The notes under the pieces were generated by a model. That model did no database searches, was not told where the DNA came from, and was given only the letters and a program-made list of their open reading frames with translations. A DNA stretch of 13,082 nucleotides, taken from NCBI GenBank assembly GCA_017462425.1, contig JAFTRD010000001.1, positions 1 to 13,082 on the forward strand, in the 5' to 3' direction. Below are positions 1 through 7,111 of the stretch, in pieces (the first letter of the stretch is position 1; each line of letters opens with the position of its first letter). A program made the translations under genes and the position numbers. The stretch comes from Clostridia bacterium (GTDB lineage Bacteria; Bacillota_A; Clostridia; Christensenellales; Borkfalkiaceae).

Positions 1-1
1 C

Positions 2-2215
2 GGTACGGGCAAGGTGGAGTATTTTCCGCCCTTGGAGGAGGAGCTCAAGCGAGCCAAAAAGGGCGCTACGCTCTCCTGCGGCGAACTGTTGGGCGTCGCT
101 GCGCTTTTGCGTTCTGCGCGCATTGCCTATAAATCGGTCAACGCCGTTACGGACGCCGTGCTTACAAGCGTGCGGCGCATCACCGAGCATCTTGCCTTCG
201 ACGAGAACTTGGAGGAGGATATACGCAGTAAAATTTTAAACGAAACCGAGCTCAGCGACTTTGCCAGTCCCCGACTGTATTCCCTGCGTCAGGAAATAAA
301 GCTGTTAAACGAGCGTATCCGTTCTAAACTTTCCGAATATCTCTCGGGCGATACCGCAAAATATTTACAGGAAAGCATCGTCACCATGCGAGGGGACAGA
401 TACGTTTTACCCGTACGCACCGAGTATAAGCGTAGCGTAAAGGGCTTTATTCACGATAAATCTCAGTCGGGCGCTACGGTTTTTATAGAGCCCGAACAGG
501 TACTTGAGCTCAATAACGAACTGCGCTCCTTGGTGATAGACGAAAAGGAAGAGGTCGAGCGCATTTTACACGAGCTTTCCCTGCGAGTGGGCGGAATGGC
601 GAACGGGCTGACGTCCGATATCGTAAAGCTCTGCGAGCTGGACGGCTTTTTCGCCCGTGCCGAGTACGGGTATAAGACCAAATCTACCCGTCCTGCCGTC
701 AACGATAAGGGGATTATCCGCATCATCAAGGGCAGACATCCCTTAATCGATAAAGAAAAGGTAATTCCCGTTTCCCTGTCCTTGGGTCAAAATTATAATT
801 TTCTTTTAATCAGCGGTCCAAACACGGGCGGTAAAACGGTAACCTTAAAAATGACGGGACTGTTCTGCTTAATGGCTGCGTGCGGACTGTTCATTCCGGC
901 GGCGGAAGGCAGCGAGGTGGCGGTGTTCGGCTCGGTATTCTGCGATATAGGCGATTCCCAGAGCATTGAAGAGAGTCTGTCTACCTTCTCTTCGCATATT
1001 AAAAACATTATCGAAATCACCCAACAAGCCGATAAAAACAGTCTGGTGCTCGTGGACGAGCTGGGCGGTGGAACGGACCCTGAGGAAGGGCAGGCGCTTG
1101 CCCGCGCGGTTACGGAATATCTTTTAAAGCGTGGCTGTAAGGGAATTATTACTACGCATTATACCGGGCTCAAAGTATTTGCTTATTCGGTCGGCGGCAT
1201 TGAAAACGCTTCCATGGAGTTCGATGCGCAGACGCTGCAGCCCTTGTATAACATCAAAATCGGTATGCCGGGGGCAAGTAACGCTCTTTTAATCTCCCGT
1301 CGATTGGGTCTGAGCGAAGAAATTTTATCCCTTGCGCTATCCAACCTTTCAGAGGGCGCAAAGAGCTTTGAGAATATCCTGCGTCAGGCGGAAGAAACCC
1401 GTATCGAAGCAGACCGAGCCAAGGCGCAAAGCGAGGCGATAAAGCGTGAATGGCAGGAAAAGCTCTTCCTTTTGAACGCCGAACGGGAAAAATTACAAAA
1501 AGAACGGGAAAAGCTCTCCGTGAAAGCCAAGAGCGAGGCAAGGCGCATCGTCAACGAGCGCACCGCCGAGGCGGAGGAGCTGTTGGCGGAAATCGAGGAG
1601 ATATTTGCGCAGGAAGAAATTACGCAGTCAGACCTCATTCGTGCCCGTACGCTCAAAAACAAACTCAGCGATAAGGCGTACGACGGCGGAGAGGCAGAAT
1701 ACGCCAAGCCGCAGTACGTACCCTTGGACCCTTCCCGTATACGGGTGGGCAGTAAGGTCTACGTTTCCGCCATGGAGGCAGAGGGGATCATCCGCAGTCT
1801 CCGCATGGAAAAGAAAGAGGCGGAGGTCGAGGTGAACGGTATTCGCGCGAGAATGAAGTTCAGCGCATTGCTTCAATCCGTTCTGCCTGAAATAAAATCG
1901 AACAAGAAAAAGCAAAAATTCAACCGTTCCGAGGGCGTTCAGGTTATCAGAAACCTCAAAGCGCCACTCTCGCCCATGCAAGAGCTCAACGTCATCGGTT
2001 TGAGCGTGCAGGAGGCTTTGACCGAGATAGACCCGTTTTTGGACTCCGCCGTTATATCGGGCTTGGAGGAAGTGAAAATCGTACACGGGTTCGGCTCGGG
2101 AAGGCTGAAAAAGGGAATTCACGAATACCTGCGCACGCACATGCGTGTGGAAAGCTACCGCCTCGGCGCTTACGGCGAGGGCGAAGGCGGCGTTACCATT
2201 GTAAAAATTAAATAA
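2..2215 (+). CDS. mutS2: Endonuclease/ribosome-rescue ATPase MutS2, 5' end cut off by window
   Basis: MutS-family ATPase with a C-terminal Smr domain. Family knowledge: MutS2 proteins bind branched DNA and suppress recombination, and in Bacillus act on collided ribosomes. The frame is open to the left edge. Family length is about 785 residues and 737 codons are visible, so roughly 50-70 N-terminal residues lie outside. Numbering from the GTG at 14: Walker A GPNTGGKT at 268-275, Walker B LVLVDE ending at 349 and followed by GGGTDPEEG, and a charged coiled coil at about 450-550. A KOW-like beta segment (VGSKVYV...) follows near 577-625 and the Smr domain fills the last 75 residues. In that domain the usual LDLRG motif reads LNVIG and the usual HGKGTG reads HGFGSG, so the residues tied to Smr nuclease activity are altered. 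The GTG at 14 has no ribosome binding site and is not the real start. The family call is secure. Confidence 0.96.
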   Translation, partial: GTGKVEYFPPLEEELKRAKKGATLSCGELLGVAALLRSARIAYKSVNAVTDAVLTSVRRITEHLAFDENLEEDIRSKILNETELSDFASPRLYSLRQEIKLLNERIRSKLSEYLSGDTAKYLQESIVTMRGDRYVLPVRTEYKRSVKGFIHDKSQSGATVFIEPEQVLELNNELRSLVIDEKEEVERILHELSLRVGGMANGLTSDIVKLCELDGFFARAEYGYKTKSTRPAVNDKGIIRIIKGRHPLIDKEKVIPVSLSLGQNYNFLLISGPNTGGKTVTLKMTGLFCLMAACGLFIPAAEGSEVAVFGSVFCDIGDSQSIEESLSTFSSHIKNIIEITQQADKNSLVLVDELGGGTDPEEGQALARAVTEYLLKRGCKGIITTHYTGLKVFAYSVGGIENASMEFDAQTLQPLYNIKIGMPGASNALLISRRLGLSEEILSLALSNLSEGAKSFENILRQAEETRIEADRAKAQSEAIKREWQEKLFLLNAEREKLQKEREKLSVKAKSEARRIVNERTAEAEELLAEIEEIFAQEEITQSDLIRARTLKNKLSDKAYDGGEAEYAKPQYVPLDPSRIRVGSKVYVSAMEAEGIIRSLRMEKKEAEVEVNGIRARMKFSALLQSVLPEIKSNKKKQKFNRSEGVQVIRNLKAPLSPMQELNVIGLSVQEALTEIDPFLDSAVISGLEEVKIVHGFGSGRLKKGIHEYLRTHMRVESYRLGAYGEGEGGVTIVKIK

Positions 2216-2248
2216 AGAAAAATTAATAAAAACGGGAAAGTTTAAGTA

Positions 2249-2283
2249 AAAAACCGAATACAAATAATACGTATTCTGTTTTT
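2249..2283 (+). terminator. Weak AT-rich hairpin with T-tract after mutS2
   Basis: A 13-base arm (2249-2261) pairs with 2271-2283 with one C/T mismatch and a 9-base loop. The right arm ends in five T. Only three G-C pairs support the stem, so it may be a leaky terminator or attenuator. The next gene's ribosome binding site (GAGGT, 2284-2288) abuts the right arm, so the fold could also affect access to that site. The loop edge contains the perfect palindrome AATACGTATT (2266-2275). Confidence 0.35.
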
Positions 2284-2297
2284 GAGGTAAACTATCG

Positions 2298-3005
2298 TTG
2301 TCAGAAAGAAAAAAACTCATCATCGGTTCCAATCTCGTTTTATGCGTCGTTGCGCTGTTCATCAGCGTCGTGTGTCTGTATCCCGTGTCGGTTGCCACTT
2401 CGGCAAAGCAGGGGGTGTATTACCACGGCGTAGAGGAGAGTAACTGCGTATCTCTTCTTATCAACGTCTATTGGGGCACCGAGCAGGTGTACCAAATGCT
2501 GGACGTTCTCGACGAATACGGGGCAAAGGCAACCTTTTTCATCGGCGGGGCTTGGGCAGACGACAATACGGCGTGCTTAAAGGAAATTGCAAGCCGTGGG
2601 CACGAGCTGGGCAGTCACGGATATTTCCATAAGGATTGCACCACGCTTACCTATGAACAGACGGCGGAGGAGATTAATCTTTCCCGCAGACTGATACTGC
2701 TTTCCACGGGCGTGGATATTGCGCTGTTTGCACCGCCTTCGGGTGCGTATAACGAAACTACGGTAAAGGTCTGTAGCGATTTGGGATTAAAAACCATTCT
2801 TTGGAGCAAGGATACGATAGACTGGCGGGATAAGGACGCTTCTCTTGCCTACAAGCGTGCTACCGACGGGGTCAGCGGCGGCGATTTTATCCTCATGCAC
2901 CCCATGGCGGATACTGTAAAAGCCTTGCCGAATATACTTTCTTATTATCGGGATAACGGTTTTCGTGCCGTAACGGTGAGCGAAAATCTTACATACGGAG
3001 GATAG
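2298..3005 (+). CDS. Membrane-anchored polysaccharide deacetylase-like protein (YlxY/PdaB type)
   Basis: NodB-fold protein of 235 residues. An N-terminal hydrophobic segment (about 8-28) with a short basic head suggests a signal anchor placing the domain outside the membrane. The NodB-like domain runs from about 50 to 228. It keeps the HxxxH metal motif (H107, H111 in SHGYFH), the APPSGAYN motif (about 145-152), a KDTIDWRD segment (171-178) and a late LMHP histidine (H201). The first motif, TFDDG in active deacetylases, reads LINVYWG (54-60), so both aspartates are missing. Family knowledge: sporulation-type PdaB/YlxY relatives have a related xxWG version. Activity on peptidoglycan or another glycan is therefore uncertain. 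The start is a TTG with TGAGGT about ten bases upstream. Its position just before the M16 peptidase gene matches Bacillus ylxY-mlpA, which supports a YlxY-like assignment. Confidence 0.85.
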   Translation: MSERKKLIIGSNLVLCVVALFISVVCLYPVSVATSAKQGVYYHGVEESNCVSLLINVYWGTEQVYQMLDVLDEYGAKATFFIGGAWADDNTACLKEIASRGHELGSHGYFHKDCTTLTYEQTAEEINLSRRLILLSTGVDIALFAPPSGAYNETTVKVCSDLGLKTILWSKDTIDWRDKDASLAYKRATDGVSGGDFILMHPMADTVKALPNILSYYRDNGFRAVTVSENLTYGG

Positions 3006-3018
3006 AACATACTTTTTT

Positions 3019-4254
3019 ATGGTAAAAAATTACACTTTTGAAAACGGATTAAAATTAATTGTAAAGCAAATGGACGGACTGTTATCCGTATCCATGGGTA
3101 TTTTGGTCGGCGTTGGCGCAGCGTATGAAAACGACGCCGAGGACGGCATTTCGCATTACATTGAGCATATGCAGTTCAAGGGCACTCAAAAACGCAACGC
3201 CAAAGAAATTTCCGATGCGTTTGACAATATCGGCGCGCAGGTCAACGCCTTTACGGGTAAAGATATTACCTGCTATTACTCCAAAGCAACGGCATCCCAC
3301 GCCGCCGAGGCGTTTGAAATTTTAAGCGATTTATTCTTAAACTCCACCGTCCCCGAGGAGGAAGCCGTGCGGGAAAAGGGGGTCATCGTCGAGGAAATTG
3401 CTATGAACGAGGACACGCCCGAAGATTTATGCCTCGACGTATTGTCCAACGCCATGTACGGAAAATCCGGCTACGGTAGGAATATTTTAGGCCCTGCCGA
3501 AAACGTAAAGGGGTTCACCAAAGCGGCGGTGGAGGCGTATAAGGCGCAGTTCTACCGCCCCGAAAATATCGTTATCAGCTTTGCCGGCGCCGTATCCTTC
3601 GAAACGGCGAAAGACTTGGTGGAAAAATATTTTTCCTCGCTGGAAGGCGGAAAATTCCACCGCAGGGACAAGCAGATTATACAAACCAATAAAAGTCTTT
3701 ATAAAAATAAAAAAATAGAACAAGTCCACCTTGCCATCGGTTATCCCGGCGTTGCCCGTACCGACGCCAGGGTAGAGGCGGTACAGATTATGAACACAGT
3801 CGTCGGCAGCGGAATGAGCTCACGGCTCTTTCAGGAGGTGCGTGAAAAACTGGGACTTGCCTATTCGGTCTATTCGTACGCTTCGCATTACCGTGAATGC
3901 GGAAATTTAACGATATACGCAGGCGTCAATCCAAAGAACACCTTAAAAGCGTACGACGCCGTTATCGAGGTGCTGCAAAAGACCAAAAAAGAGGGTATTA
4001 CCAAGGAAGAATTTTTGCGAGCAAGGGAACAGCTTCGTGCAAGCGGTATCTTTGCGCAGGAAAGCACTTCCGCTCAAATGCTCTGGTACGGCAGAAACTT
4101 ACTGCACGACGGTAAAGTGGACAGCTTTGAAGCGCAACAGGCTCGTTACGACGCCGTAACGCAGGACGACGTTATGCAGGCGCTGGAAATTTTTTCCTCA
4201 CTCAAGCGCAGCGTTGCGGTGGTGGGCGACGTACACCAAGCCCTGCCCGTTTAA
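3019..4254 (+). CDS. M16 family zinc metallopeptidase (MlpA/YmxG type)
   Basis: Peptidase of the pitrilysin/mitochondrial processing peptidase family, 411 residues, the usual length for the single-chain bacterial form. The inverted zinc motif HxxEH appears as HYIEH (46-50), followed by the family's QFKGT. The third zinc ligand is a glutamate of VEEI (125-126). The second half holds the substrate-binding SSRLFQEVREKLGLAYSVYSY stretch near residues 258-278. No signal peptide is visible, so it is probably cytoplasmic. The Bacillus relative lies next to ylxY, as here; its substrate is poorly defined. The ATG sits 17 bases after a GGAGG that overlaps the previous stop codon. That spacing is long, but no better in-frame start is nearby. 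Short spacing to the deacetylase suggests co-transcription. Confidence 0.94.
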   Translation: MVKNYTFENGLKLIVKQMDGLLSVSMGILVGVGAAYENDAEDGISHYIEHMQFKGTQKRNAKEISDAFDNIGAQVNAFTGKDITCYYSKATASHAAEAFEILSDLFLNSTVPEEEAVREKGVIVEEIAMNEDTPEDLCLDVLSNAMYGKSGYGRNILGPAENVKGFTKAAVEAYKAQFYRPENIVISFAGAVSFETAKDLVEKYFSSLEGGKFHRRDKQIIQTNKSLYKNKKIEQVHLAIGYPGVARTDARVEAVQIMNTVVGSGMSSRLFQEVREKLGLAYSVYSYASHYRECGNLTIYAGVNPKNTLKAYDAVIEVLQKTKKEGITKEEFLRAREQLRASGIFAQESTSAQMLWYGRNLLHDGKVDSFEAQQARYDAVTQDDVMQALEIFSSLKRSVAVVGDVHQALPV

Positions 4255-4276
4255 GATTTCGCTTTAAGGTTTCGAT

Positions 4277-4762
4277 ATGCCCGAGCGAGCAGAGGGCTTT
4301 GCCCCCGTATTCAACGAAAACAGCAAGGTGCTTATTTTAGGCAGTTTTCCTTCGGTAAAAAGTCGGAAAATAAGTTTCTATTACGGTCATCCGCAAAATC
4401 GATTCTGGAAAATGCTGAGCACGTATTTTTCTACCCCCATGCCCGAAACCACCGAGCAAAAGAGGGAGTTTTTGCTGAAAAACAAGGTCGCCCTCTGGGA
4501 CAGCGTACAATCCTGCGAAATTGTCGGTTCCAAGGATGACAGTATAACAAATTACATTCCCGCACGCATTGAAGAAGTGCTAAAGAGGGCGGATATACAG
4601 CTCATTTTACTCAACGGAAAACGGGCGCTTTCGGTGTTCGAGGAAAATTATAAAAATTGCGGTGTGGAATATAAACTGATGCCCTCCACTTCTCCGGCAA
4701 ACCCAAGATACCGTTTTGAGCCTTGGAAGGAGGCGTTAGATGGAATATTCAAAGCTGATTGA
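4277..4762 (+). CDS. DNA-deoxyinosine (hypoxanthine) glycosylase, uracil-DNA glycosylase superfamily
   Basis: Single-domain base-excision glycosylase of 161 residues. Family knowledge: this branch of the uracil-DNA glycosylase fold removes hypoxanthine, the deamination product of adenine, from DNA. Visible motifs in order are LGSFPSVKSR (21-30), YYGHPQNRFW (35-44), LWDSVQSC (73-80), LLNGKRA (111-117) and MPSTSPAN (135-142). Together these match the hypoxanthine-DNA glycosylase type better than classical Ung or MUG/TDG. The start ATG is 22 bases after the peptidase stop and preceded by a weak AAGGT (4266-4270). The last 23 bases overlap the start of the next gene, a second DNA repair glycosylase, which implies translational coupling and a shared repair role. 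The substrate is inferred from family resemblance, not seen directly. Confidence 0.87.
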   Translation: MPERAEGFAPVFNENSKVLILGSFPSVKSRKISFYYGHPQNRFWKMLSTYFSTPMPETTEQKREFLLKNKVALWDSVQSCEIVGSKDDSITNYIPARIEEVLKRADIQLILLNGKRALSVFEENYKNCGVEYKLMPSTSPANPRYRFEPWKEALDGIFKAD

Positions 4763-5408
4763 AGAACTGTACGCCTTGCGTGACGAGCGCTTTGCGCTCT
4801 TTCAACGGCGCATCGTCAATCCCCGTGCGCAAAAAATAATCGGGGTGCGAACGCCTATTTTACGCCAGCTCGTCAAAAAATACAAGGGCGAATACCAAAC
4901 GCTCCTTTCCTTTCCCGACGAGTACTACGAGGTAACCTTCATCAAGTTAAACGCCGTGGCGCTGTTACCGTACGAAAAATTTATAACCGTGGTGGGTTTT
5001 TGCGTACAATCCATTGAAAACTGGGCAATCTGCGATACCTTCAAGGCAAGATGTATTCAAAAGCATCGGGAGGAATTTTTGCCCTATATCTATCAATTTT
5101 TACGCCGAGAAGAGTTTGAACAGCGTTACGCTTTGGTTACGCTCTTGAGCTTTTACGTAGAGGAAAAATATCTCTTTGTCATCTTCGATTGCATAAAAAC
5201 AGCCAACCGTATGCCCTATTATACGTACATGGCGGCGGCGTGGCTGTTGGCGGAGGTGCTGATAAAGCACTACCCTGCGGGCGTTGCTTTTTTAAAGCAA
5301 AATCTCTTGGATAAGCGCACGCACAACAAGGCGATCCAAAAAGCCAGGGAAAGCTACCGTTTAAGCGAGGAACAAAAGGAAGCGCTGCTTGCCTTGAAGC
5401 AAAAATAA
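4740..5408 (+). CDS. AlkD-type DNA alkylation repair glycosylase (HEAT-repeat)
   Basis: All-helical protein of 222 residues in the AlkD/AlkC DNA alkylation repair family. These enzymes excise alkylated purines such as 3-methyladenine and 7-methylguanine without flipping the base. Residues aligning with the Bacillus cereus AlkD active site (W109, D113, R148, W187) can be proposed as W95, D99 (in NWAICDTF), R129 (EQRYAL) and W168 (AAAWLLAE). The spacings of 4, 30 and 39 compare with 4, 35 and 39 in AlkD. The sequence is rich in helical Leu/Tyr/Lys repeats and ends in a Lys/Glu-rich tail. No signal peptide or membrane segment is seen. The start ATG lies inside the upstream glycosylase gene in another frame, giving a 23-base overlap. 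No other start fits as well. Confidence 0.88.
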   Translation: MEYSKLIEELYALRDERFALFQRRIVNPRAQKIIGVRTPILRQLVKKYKGEYQTLLSFPDEYYEVTFIKLNAVALLPYEKFITVVGFCVQSIENWAICDTFKARCIQKHREEFLPYIYQFLRREEFEQRYALVTLLSFYVEEKYLFVIFDCIKTANRMPYYTYMAAAWLLAEVLIKHYPAGVAFLKQNLLDKRTHNKAIQKARESYRLSEEQKEALLALKQK

Positions 5409-5424
5409 TTTTCCTCGGAATATA

Positions 5425-5453
5425 TTGACAATTATCGGTAAATGTATTAAAAT
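5425..5453 (+). promoter_or_regulatory. Near-consensus sigma-A promoter for the acyl carrier protein gene
   Basis: A perfect -35 TTGACA (5425-5430) is followed by a 17-base spacer and a -10 TAAAAT (5448-5453, five of six). Transcription would start near 5460, leaving a leader of about 43 bases before the ATG. An AAGGGAGA ribosome binding site lies at 5485-5492. The promoter sits between the AlkD stop and the ACP start, so ACP is probably its own strongly expressed unit. No FapR-like operator was recognised. Confidence 0.8.
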
Positions 5454-5502
5454 ATAGAAAGTTTAAAGATAAAAAATAAAAAACAAGGGAGATCCTAAAA
5501 TT

Positions 5503-5730
5503 ATGTTTGAAAAAGTTTGCGCCGTTCTGGCAGATCAGTTGAATATTTCCGCAGACTCCATTAAACCTACCGACGATATCGTCAATGATTTAAACGCCGA
5601 CTCCATCGACGTAGTGGAGATGCTGATGAATTTAGAGGACGAATACGGCGTAAAATTACCCGAAGAATGTTTCGATAGCATTAAAACCGTACAGGACGTG
5701 GTAGACGAGCTGGAAAAACTCTCCAAGTAA
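5503..5730 (+). CDS. acpP: Acyl carrier protein
   Basis: Small acidic four-helix carrier of fatty acid synthesis, 75 residues, the normal length. The phosphopantetheine attachment serine is S34 in NADSIDVVEM. The usual DSL is DSI here, a conservative change. The helix II region LMNLEDEYGVKLPEE, which contacts fatty acid synthase enzymes, is well preserved. It acts in the cytoplasm and needs a holo-ACP synthase for activation. In many Firmicutes acpP sits in a plsX-fabD-fabG cluster. Here it stands alone between its own promoter (5425-5453) and terminator (5747-5780), so it may be regulated separately. A specialised ACP of another pathway is less likely because no synthase, ligase or condensing enzyme is nearby. 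Confidence 0.95.
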   Translation: MFEKVCAVLADQLNISADSIKPTDDIVNDLNADSIDVVEMLMNLEDEYGVKLPEECFDSIKTVQDVVDELEKLSK

Positions 5731-5746
5731 AAACGAAAACGGGAAG

Positions 5747-5780
5747 AAGAGCGCTAATTTTGCCGCTCTTTCTCTTTTTT
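5747..5780 (+). terminator. Rho-independent terminator after acpP
   Basis: A seven-base stem AAGAGCG (5747-5753) pairs with CGCTCTT (5764-5770) around a ten-base loop. It is followed by a T-rich tract, TCTCTTTTTT. It lies 17 bases after the acpP stop and before the ribosome binding site of the next gene, so it probably separates the two transcripts or lets limited read-through pass. Confidence 0.7.
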
Positions 5781-5808
5781 ATCCTATTTTTCAAAAGGAG
5801 GAAAATAT

Positions 5809-7035
5809 ATGACCTATCAACAGGCAAAAGAATATTTAAACGGCATATCCCAATCTCAGCTGTTGCGTTTTTACGATGAACTGTCGTCTGCGGAACAAAT
5901 AGCGCTTTTACAGCAGATAGAATCCGTCGATTTTTCGGTATTGAAAAATCTCACCGAGCGTGAAGATTTAAGCGGAAAGGGCAGAATAGAGCCAATCGAC
6001 GGGTTACGTCTTACGGATATTCAAAAAAGACGTGAAGAATTTTTTGCCGTAGGCAAAAAGGCGATACAAGAGGGCAAGGTTGGCGCCGTGCTTTTAGCCG
6101 GCGGTCAGGGCACACGACTGGGCTTTGACGGGCCTAAGGGTGCGTATAACGTGGGCATTACCAAGCCCTTGTATATCTTTGAGCAGCAGGTAAAAAATCT
6201 GTTGGACGTGGTAAAGGAATGCGGCGCATACGTTCCGCTGTATATCATGACCAGCGACGTCAATCACGAACAAACGGTAAAGTTCTGGAAAGAGCATAAT
6301 TATTTTTCCTACCCTGCCGAGTACGTAAAGTTTTTCATTCAGGAGATGGCGCCTGCCGTATCGTTTGACGGAAAAGTACTGCTCTCAAGCAAGGGAAGCA
6401 TTGCTCTTTCTCCCAACGGTAACGGCGGCTGGTTTACCTCCATGCAAAAATGTGGGCTGTTGGAGGATATAAAAACCCGTGGCATAGAATGGCTGAACGC
6501 CTACGCCGTGGACAACGTTCTTCAGCGCATTGCCGACCCCGTATTCGTCGGTGCAACCATAGTAAGCGGTTGTAACTGCGGCGCAAAGGTAGTGTGCAAA
6601 AACGATCCGCACGAGCGTGTGGGCGTGCTTTGCTTGGAGAACGGAAAGCCCAACATCATCGAATATTACGAGCTTACGGACGAAATGGCGAATATGCGGG
6701 ATGAAAAGGGGGATTTAAAGTACATTTACGGCGTTATTTTAAACTATCTTTTCAACGTGGAAAAAGCGTTGTCCGTTTTAAACGAAAAAATTCCCGTGCA
6801 CGTGGTGGAAAAGAAAGTGCCTTACGTGGACGAAAACGGGAACGGGGTAAAGCCCGAAAGCCCCAACGCCTATAAATTTGAAACGCTGATTCTGGATATG
6901 ATACGTTTGATGGATACCTGTCTGCCCTACGAAATAGAGCGGGAAAAAGAATTTGCGCCCATCAAAAACGCCGTGGGGATTGACAGCGTGGAGAGCGCAA
7001 GAGCACTTTTAAAATGCAACGGTATAGAGCTGTAA
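5809..7035 (+). CDS. UDPGP-family uridylyltransferase, UDP-N-acetylglucosamine pyrophosphorylase-like
   Basis: Nucleotidyltransferase of 408 residues in the UDPGP (type 1) family, which joins UTP and a sugar-1-phosphate to give a UDP-sugar and pyrophosphate. The uridine-binding loop LAGGQGTRLGFDGPKG is at 96-111. It is followed by IMTSD (146-150), SPNGNGGWF (201-209), VDNVLQRIADPVFVG (234-248), an IIEYYE segment (283-288) and a YKFETLILD segment (355-363). The SPxGNGG and VDNVLxxxADPxFxG motifs point to the eukaryotic UAP1-like branch rather than GalU or GlmU. The sugar (GlcNAc, GalNAc or glucose phosphate) cannot be fixed from the sequence. The ATG follows an excellent AAAGGAGG (5794-5801). 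No clear promoter is visible between the acpP terminator and this site, so it may depend on read-through. A hairpin ends the unit at 7057-7090. Confidence 0.88.
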   Translation: MTYQQAKEYLNGISQSQLLRFYDELSSAEQIALLQQIESVDFSVLKNLTEREDLSGKGRIEPIDGLRLTDIQKRREEFFAVGKKAIQEGKVGAVLLAGGQGTRLGFDGPKGAYNVGITKPLYIFEQQVKNLLDVVKECGAYVPLYIMTSDVNHEQTVKFWKEHNYFSYPAEYVKFFIQEMAPAVSFDGKVLLSSKGSIALSPNGNGGWFTSMQKCGLLEDIKTRGIEWLNAYAVDNVLQRIADPVFVGATIVSGCNCGAKVVCKNDPHERVGVLCLENGKPNIIEYYELTDEMANMRDEKGDLKYIYGVILNYLFNVEKALSVLNEKIPVHVVEKKVPYVDENGNGVKPESPNAYKFETLILDMIRLMDTCLPYEIEREKEFAPIKNAVGIDSVESARALLKCNGIEL

Positions 7036-7056
7036 AAAGAATACAAAACACAAAAA

Positions 7057-7090
7057 AGGAGCGCCTTCAAGGGTGCTCCTTACGTTTTTT
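7057..7090 (+). terminator. Bidirectional Rho-independent terminator between convergent units
   Basis: A nine-pair stem, AGGAGCGCC (7057-7065) with GGTGCTCCT (7072-7080) including one G-U pair, closes a six-base loop. T6 follows at 7085-7090 on the plus strand. Reading the minus strand, the run of A at 7052-7057 becomes T6 directly after the stem. It therefore ends both the UDPGP gene and the PII-like/DUF1538 operon, whose last stop is at 7112. Confidence 0.85.
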
Positions 7091-7111
7091 ATCTTAGACT
7101 TGCAGCCTGAT

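Noticed and set aside
14..16. GTG at 14 as the mutS2 start
   Set aside because: The frame is open upstream, no ribosome binding site precedes it, and the protein would lack the N-terminal part present in the family.
2266..2275. The palindrome AATACGTATT as an operator site
   Set aside because: It is short, AT-rich and part of a larger hairpin. One copy alone does not support a repressor site.
1628..2398. A 256-codon minus-strand open frame opposite the end of mutS2
   Set aside because: It lies wholly antisense to the Smr/coiled-coil part of mutS2 and the next gene's start. It has no family motifs and looks like a codon-bias shadow.
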